A DNA stretch of 64,000 nucleotides from positions 45,947,117-46,011,116 of the forward strand of contig CM035173.1 in the NCBI GenBank assembly GCA_020205615.1, read 5' to 3'. Below, one piece after another: positions 58,725 through 64,000 of the stretch (position 1 is the stretch's first letter; each line of letters begins with the position of its first letter). The stretch is from Panax quinquefolius. Taxonomy: Eukaryota; Streptophyta; Magnoliopsida; Apiales; Araliaceae. The notes under the pieces are model-generated. The model searched no databases. It saw only the letters and a program-made list of their open reading frames with translations, and had not been told where the DNA came from. The position numbers were made by a program, and so were the translations under genes.

Positions 58725-59830
58725 ATGACATCCGAAAATGCTGAGATAAGCAATGAAGCACATGAGAGTGTTGATTCAGCTCAAAAAAAAAGGTAACGAC
58801 CAACAACACGATAATAATCATACTGGTGGCAACGACTATCAGAACAATGATAACCATCGTGGGGAAATTATCATGCTAAGAATGGTAACCACTTTCCGGT
58901 GGTAATCATGGCAAAGATAATAGAAGTGGAAATTGCAAGAAGAGAAGGTCATTTAGCTCAATTTTGTTGTGCACCAAAGTCAAGTCTAGCTGGGACGGTG
59001 GCACCAAAGGTGGATATGGACAAAACAAAGTCGTTGGTTTTAAGAAGTGCATTTTCACGACTTCTCAAAAAGCGTAGTAAACCGAACGGTTAGCACAGGT
59101 TAGTTAATTATAAATTATGAAGTCTATACCTTATAAGATACCGGTTCTACCCATTATTTTATCTCTCTTGCTTTGCTCAACGCTTAAATTTGACTCGAGA
59201 GAAATTGGACTTTGATTTATCTGTTTAAACTTAGTTGGGAGAAACCTTCGTTACCTCTACTATTTTATAAATCTTGTTGATTCAAATAAACACTTTCAAC
59301 GCTAATTGTCAATCTTATCTCTTTGAAAATACTTGCCTTTGATTTTAGGAATCAATTGGTTAACTACTCATCATGCTTTTCGTAAGGTTGTTAGCTTTTA
59401 TATTTATAACCAACCTCATATGCTAATTCAAAGTAACCAAACCCTAAAGTTAATCATTGTCATATCAAGCCATAAGTAAAGAGCCCCGAACCTTTCGTTG
59501 TTGACTTCCTTGTGTGGAATGCACCAAGCCGACTTTTTCAGAGGCGACATCGTGAATGAAGATGGCAAGTTTATAGGTATCATTGTGAGGTGCTATCTAG
59601 GTTAAGGGATAGAAGTCACAGTTGGTATCAATGTGACGTACTATCCAAGTCTTGGAGGAGAGTCACAGTTTTGAATGATATTTCTATTATTAATAAATTT
59701 CCTGGCATATTCTTGAAGACTTCCTAGCCTACCCTAGAACGTGAAATCGAATTTTGTATTGACCCCAGTACAAAAACCCATTTCTTAAACCCTCAAATAT
59801 TTCTTCAACTAAAAGGATCTGTTTACGAGG
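58725..59830 (+). pseudogene. Element C gag and protease relics
   Basis: ATG at 58725 opens MTSENAEISNEAHESVD, related to the gag starts of B and D, then jumps within about 70 bp to the Asn-rich linker and a single zinc-knuckle remnant (GHLAQFCC). A protease-like stretch (about 59140) and an INWLTTHHA piece (about 59350) follow, then a few RT N-terminal words (about 59690-59800). The gag core, RT core, RNase H and integrase are gone. Confidence 0.7.
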
Positions 59831-60960
59831 ATTATGATGAAAGTCATAATAAAAGCATTGGACTAATGAAAATCATGGGTATATGAAGTATTAGTAAGTG
59901 TTATGATGAGTTATGTTGGTTATTATGTGAAAACATGAAAGTTTCTTAGAAATCACAAAGAGTTGAAAATCAGATTTTGGTGAAAAACGTAACATGAAAT
60001 TCAATTGACCATATCTCCTATTATATTTTGAATTTTTGAGTGTGGTCAAGTCCTAGAGTTAGATCTATGAGTTACCTAACTAATCCAAGTGGAATTACAA
60101 GAAAAGGTGTTGTATATTTTTGTGTGGACTGATTTTAGCAAAGGAATGCAAAGCTGCAAAACCGAAAAAAAGTTGCTGCCATAATTTTAGAGGGCTGTTT
60201 TTGGCCACTTAAATTATGAGAAAAATTCTGGCCTTTTGGGACATGAAAGTATATGGTATAAAGTACCTCCTGTCCAAAAATGAGCTCATTCTGACTTAAA
60301 ATGAGCAAGTTATGATTATTTCAATATTTAGGTTTTTTCGACGAAAAACGCTATAACCGGAGTTCTACAACTCCGATGACCATGAAATTTAAACTGGAGG
60401 CTCACATTAACATGTGTAAGGTCCTGCCAAGATTTGGGATTTTCTGGAGTTAAACTTGAGGTAGCAAATTTCTTAAAGAATTAATTAGAAATTGATTTTT
60501 GAAAAATAGTAAATAAATTTTAAAAATTTTAGAGAAAATATATTTTCATTATGGGACTATATTATGCTAAATCCCAGAAAAGAAATATTTTTGGGACTGA
60601 TTTGGTATTTTCATGAAAATAGTTTAGTTACTTAACATATGAGTTAAATATGTTATGTGAAGTAACAAAGTTGAAAATAGGATTTTAGGGCTAGAGAATC
60701 CTATATAATGCATATTTTTTTGAGGGATTTGATAATTAGTGATGATATCTTATGAGTATGGCATTTTTGAATGATTAAATGCATTATATGGTAAAGCGTA
60801 AACATTTGAGATAAATTATTTATAAATTTAAGAAGTGATTAAAATATTGTTATAATATTAATGATATTAGATTATGAGATTATTAAGTGATTGATAACAT
60901 GGGGATATTCTTGAATCTCTGGATAAATTATATTATAAATGTTTAATATTTATCCTTTAT
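59831..60960 (+). other. Unassigned stretch inside C, LTR-like
   Basis: AT-rich non-coding DNA, unlike B or D internal sequence. It has phrases common in plant LTR U3 regions (ACTCCGATGACCATGAAAT) and a TATA-like CTATATAATG near 60700. No TG or CA ends were found, so it is either a fragment of another LTR or non-coding filler acquired by rearrangement. Confidence 0.4.
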
Positions 60961-62184
60961 CTCATTTGATTGATTCTTTATATCATTATCCTCATGTTTA
61001 TATTATGTTGAAAGTCATCTCGTGGCTCAGAAGTAGTATAGATGGACTTGGTATGATTATGACTGTGGATTGTTTAAGTATAATCATAACCGTAATTGAA
61101 ACACGATTATCTTTAAGCCGTAGTGCATGGATAATTTGTGGTCGTGATACTAATGAATACACAATTATCTTTGGTCGTAGTGCATGGATAATTTGTGGTC
61201 GTGATACTAATGAATACACGATTATCTTTCGCCAGTAAGTGCATGGATAATTTGTGGTTGTGATACTAATGAAAACACGATTATCTTTGGTCAGTAGTGC
61301 ATGGATAATTTGTGGTCGTGATACTAATGAATACACGATTATCTTTCGTCAGTAGTGTACGGATAATTTGTGGTTGTGATACTAATGAATACACGATTAT
61401 CTTTGGCCGTAGTGCATGGATAATTTGTGGTCGTGATACTAATGAATACACGATTATCTTTGGCCGTAGTGCATGGATAATTTGTGGTCGTGATACTAAT
61501 GAATACACGATTATCTTTGGTCAGTAGTGCATGGATAATTGTGGTCGTGATACTAATGAATACACGATTATCTTCGCAGTAGTGCATGGATAATTTGTGG
61601 TCGTGATACTAATGAATACACGATTATCTTTGGCAGTAGTGCATGGATAATTTGTGGTCGCGGATACTAATGAATACACAATTATCTTTCGCCAGTAGTG
61701 CATGGATAATTCGTGGTCGTGATACTAATGAATATCCTTGGCCAGAAAAGTGTGGATGATTCGATGATATGGATTAATTATTGAAATGAGTCTCAAAGAA
61801 TGAAATATTAATTCATGGATGTGGTAAAAGTCATCTTTCGTCAGTAGTGCATTGATAGACTTGGTATGATTATGACCAAGGATTATTCGGTATAATCATG
61901 ATCAGATTGAAAAACACGAATATCTTTGGCTAGTGGTGCATGGATAATTCGTGGTCGTGATACTATTAAGTCTGCGTCTCAAAGATTATTGGTTTTACAA
62001 GTTGTATATCTTTGCTTTCAGAAGGCAAAAAGATGAAGATGAAGTAAAATGATGAATTGTTAATGAATATTTTTGGTAGGATTGCAAAGATGAATTTAAT
62101 GTTTTCAACGATAAAGGTATTCAAGGTATCCTCACCTCTTTATCATACCGTAGTCGTACCCTAATTTTGAGGGCTAAATTCCAT
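60961..62184 (+). repeat. LTR-leader-like region with an amplified hairpin array
   Basis: From about 60985 it matches the C LTR leader (compare 57732 on: CCTCATGTTTATATTATG). 61098-61728 is a tandem array of about eleven 57-61-bp units built on ACGATTATCTTTGGCC, GTAGTGCATGGATAAT and GTGGTCGTGATACTAAT. CACGATTATC can pair with GATAAT and TCGTG further along. Degenerate copies continue to about 62090. Confidence 0.8.
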
Positions 62185-62196
62185 AAGGAGGGAGAT
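62185..62196 (+). other. Element C polypurine tract
   Basis: AAGGAGGGAGAT immediately before the 3' LTR, preceded by a TTTTGAGGGCTAAATTCCAT stretch corresponding to the end of pol in B and D. Confidence 0.8.
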
Positions 62197-64000
62197 TATG
62201 AGAACCCAGATTTTATCAATAAAGATTTAAATTTTTGATTTTGAAATAATTTTTAATATTATGGTGTGAATTTGAGATAATATTATAGTTGTGGGTAGTA
62301 TTTATAAATTTTGCAAAGTATGCAAGTGGTTATATTATATTCGATTGGTGGGGAATATTCGGTTTAGCGAGAGAATATCTATAATGGCTCAATCATTGGT
62401 GGACCCTACAATGTAATTATCATCTGATCGAGAAAACGACAAAAAAATATTTTATTGAAATAACGGCTGGAAGTTTTACCGTTGACATCGTTGAACTACT
62501 CTAAGACTAAAAGTAAAAGAATACGTGTGGTTGCATAAGCAAGTACACCAGATTGATTATCGATGCTTATGTGAGAAGTCACTCGGTTTGATTCCATTAT
62601 CATCGATTAATAATATGAATTATTATAATGATAATGACGCTTTTATTTTATTCGTATTATTAACGTAATAAAATGTAAACATCTTTTTATATAAAATGTA
62701 ATACTTTATTAAAGTTATTCTATAAATAGAATATATTATATTTTATTATGCATAGTGTTGCATAGTATTTTGCATAGTGTTGAATAGTGTTTGCATAGTA
62801 AAATATTTTTATATAAATAGAATATATGATATTTTATTTAAAAGATTTTGCTTTAAATATGGACCGCCGATTAAAGTAAATCAACTGGACCGCTCATGGA
62901 TTAATTACTATGCATTCTATTTTCCTATAAATAAGTTCATTCCTTCATTATTTTCTTACTTAATTCACGTAAACTCCAGAGAGAGAAATTATAGAGAGAA
63001 GCTATAGAGAGAAAGAGAGAAAGAAGAAGAGTATTCGGTACTTCACTACTTTGATATCCAATTGTCTTTTACGGTAAGGGATATTATTTGTTGTACCCGT
63101 AAAGTGGGTGTTATTCTTTCTTCTTGAAGAGAACATTCGTTATTCCATTCTTTATTATTCTGTTGGAATAACTCGTGATACGCCAGATACCCTATACTTG
63201 GTGAAATCCATTCTCGTTATTCCATTCTTTATTATTCGTTGAATAACTCAGATACGCCAGATATACCCTATACTTGGTGATATTCTTATGTTATTCCATT
63301 CTTTATTATTACATTGGAATAACTCAGATATATGCGGTTTACCCTATACTTGGTGGAATGACCAAGATATGCGGTTCACCCAATACTTGGTGATCTTCTT
63401 CTTCGTTATTCCATTCTTTATGATTATGTTGAATAACCTATGTTATGCTAAGCACCGCATACTTGGTGAAACTCTGTTATTATTCCGTCATTTATATTTC
63501 AGTCAGAATATCCTGTCTGTGCTATACGCCGGACCTGGTTCCATCATTTATTATTCCGTATTTATTATTTTGTATTTACGATTCTGTCGGAATATCCCGT
63601 CGGTGTGAATTTCACCTGACCTGGTTCCATATTTATTATTCCGCATTTATTATTCTGTTGGGAATAACCTGTCTGTGCGGTCTCTATCGCATGCATGGTG
63701 AATCCTTCTATTATTCTATTCTTTATTATTCTGTTGGAATAACCTGTCTATGTGGATTGCCACATGCATGGTGAATGATCCTTTGTATTCATTCCTTATT
63801 AAATTGTGGAAATGATCTATATACGTGGATTACCGCATGACGGGTGAAAATTCATTTGCAGTTTTATATATTCTTTGTTATACTCAGTTGGTTAAAGTTT
63901 TGACTTTTATACTCCATGAAACTAGTGGAATATCCTTGATATTTGCGCTTCATCCAAAGATCTTTTCATGGAAATATTCTTCTGAGCATTCTTCGCTTTT
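62197..64000 (+). repeat. Element C 3' LTR, cut by window edge
   Basis: Begins TATGAGAACCCAGATT (TGTGAGACCCC with changes). Aligns with 55864-57640, including TATA 62926-62933, donor GT 63074-63075 and the hairpin array 63125-63780. Small indels separate it from the 5' copy. Confidence 0.9.

Larger units (their letters stand above)
55864..64000 (+). mobile_element. Element C: non-autonomous Ty3/gypsy derivative, right end outside
   Basis: 5' LTR 55864-about 58537, decayed primer site (TTAGTATCGAGCTT), short gag/protease relics, an LTR-like insert, a tandem array, a purine tract and the 3' LTR from 62197 past the edge. No RT core, RNase H or integrase is seen. Expected target site TGTAG (55859-55863). 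It is the innermost layer of the right nest. Confidence 0.88.

Noticed and set aside
60939..61703. Repetitive open frames on both strands with periodic WIICGRDTNEY and SITTTNYPCT-like words
   Set aside because: They are frames through the 57-61-bp DNA array; both strands are open together and copy-to-copy indels shift them. Not a repeat protein.
61098..61728. CRISPR-like appearance of regularly spaced repeats
   Set aside because: There are no unique spacers, the units are contiguous, and the context is a plant retrotransposon. It is a tandem array.
1..64000. tRNA, rRNA or snoRNA genes
   Set aside because: I looked for T-arm GGTTCGAATCC-like words and rRNA cores and saw none. The TGGTATCAGAGC matches are primer sites, not tRNA genes. 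A covariance-model search would be decisive.

Overview
This window is nuclear DNA of a flowering plant, most likely a eudicot. The evidence is AT-rich sequence, one ordinary split gene with large introns, several plant MITE families (Tourist-, Stowaway- and CACTA-like), a TRIM, and large blocks of nested Ty3/gypsy LTR retrotransposons with an initiator-Met tRNA primer site. There is no prokaryotic gene content, no rRNA, and no tRNA gene that I could see.

Layout. 1-1634: a minus-strand LTR cut by the window edge. 1635-7970: intergenic DNA with a Tourist-like MITE (3273-3595), the last-exon relic of a SKP1 gene (4110-4205), and a 1.1-kb inverted-repeat element (5697-6813) that carries a nested Stowaway MITE (6290-6628). 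7971-13258: the only intact host gene, on the minus strand, three coding exons, about 421 residues, function unknown; its 3.5-kb first intron holds a TRIM and a CT microsatellite. 13683-15456: a second Tourist-like MITE and a 1.0-kb inverted-repeat element carrying an exon-like fragment. From 15487 to the right edge the window is essentially transposons inside transposons.

Left nest (15487-30586): minus-strand solo LTR1 (TSD TTATT) contains minus-strand solo LTR2 (TSD TTATT), which contains a complete plus-strand element D (17420-26801, TSD ATAAC). The host of LTR1 seems to be a CACTA-type transposon whose transposase exons survive at 32895-33494. Right nest: that CACTA relic is broken by element A (from 33497; 4.3-kb LTR, an extra acidic/coiled-coil ORF, gag and pol). 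A is broken by an LTR at 43664, that LTR by element B (from 43984), and B's 3' LTR by element C (55864 to beyond the window). B also carries a solo LTR of the D type inside its integrase (50698-53231, TSD ATAGG). A, B and D have the pol order PR-RT-RH-INT and a C-terminus like Tekay/Del chromoviruses. D has lost RT and RNase H, and C nearly all of pol.

How the parts may work together. All eleven LTR copies long enough to judge have a TATAAATA-like box followed 130-185 nt later by a good 5' splice donor (usually GAG|GTAAGG). In A, B and D an acceptor-like site lies 1 to 9 nt before the first ATG of the internal ORF. The stretch in between, which would be a leader intron, holds the primer binding site, many ATGs, and tandem arrays of short hairpins whose sequences differ between families. 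I infer two RNAs: an unspliced genomic RNA and a spliced mRNA with a short, mostly ATG-free leader. This is the most interesting signal in the window. Many reading-frame breaks in B, C and D are small indels at CG-containing positions and may be assembly error at methylated sites. Element A instead shows many in-frame stops and only one clear frameshift.
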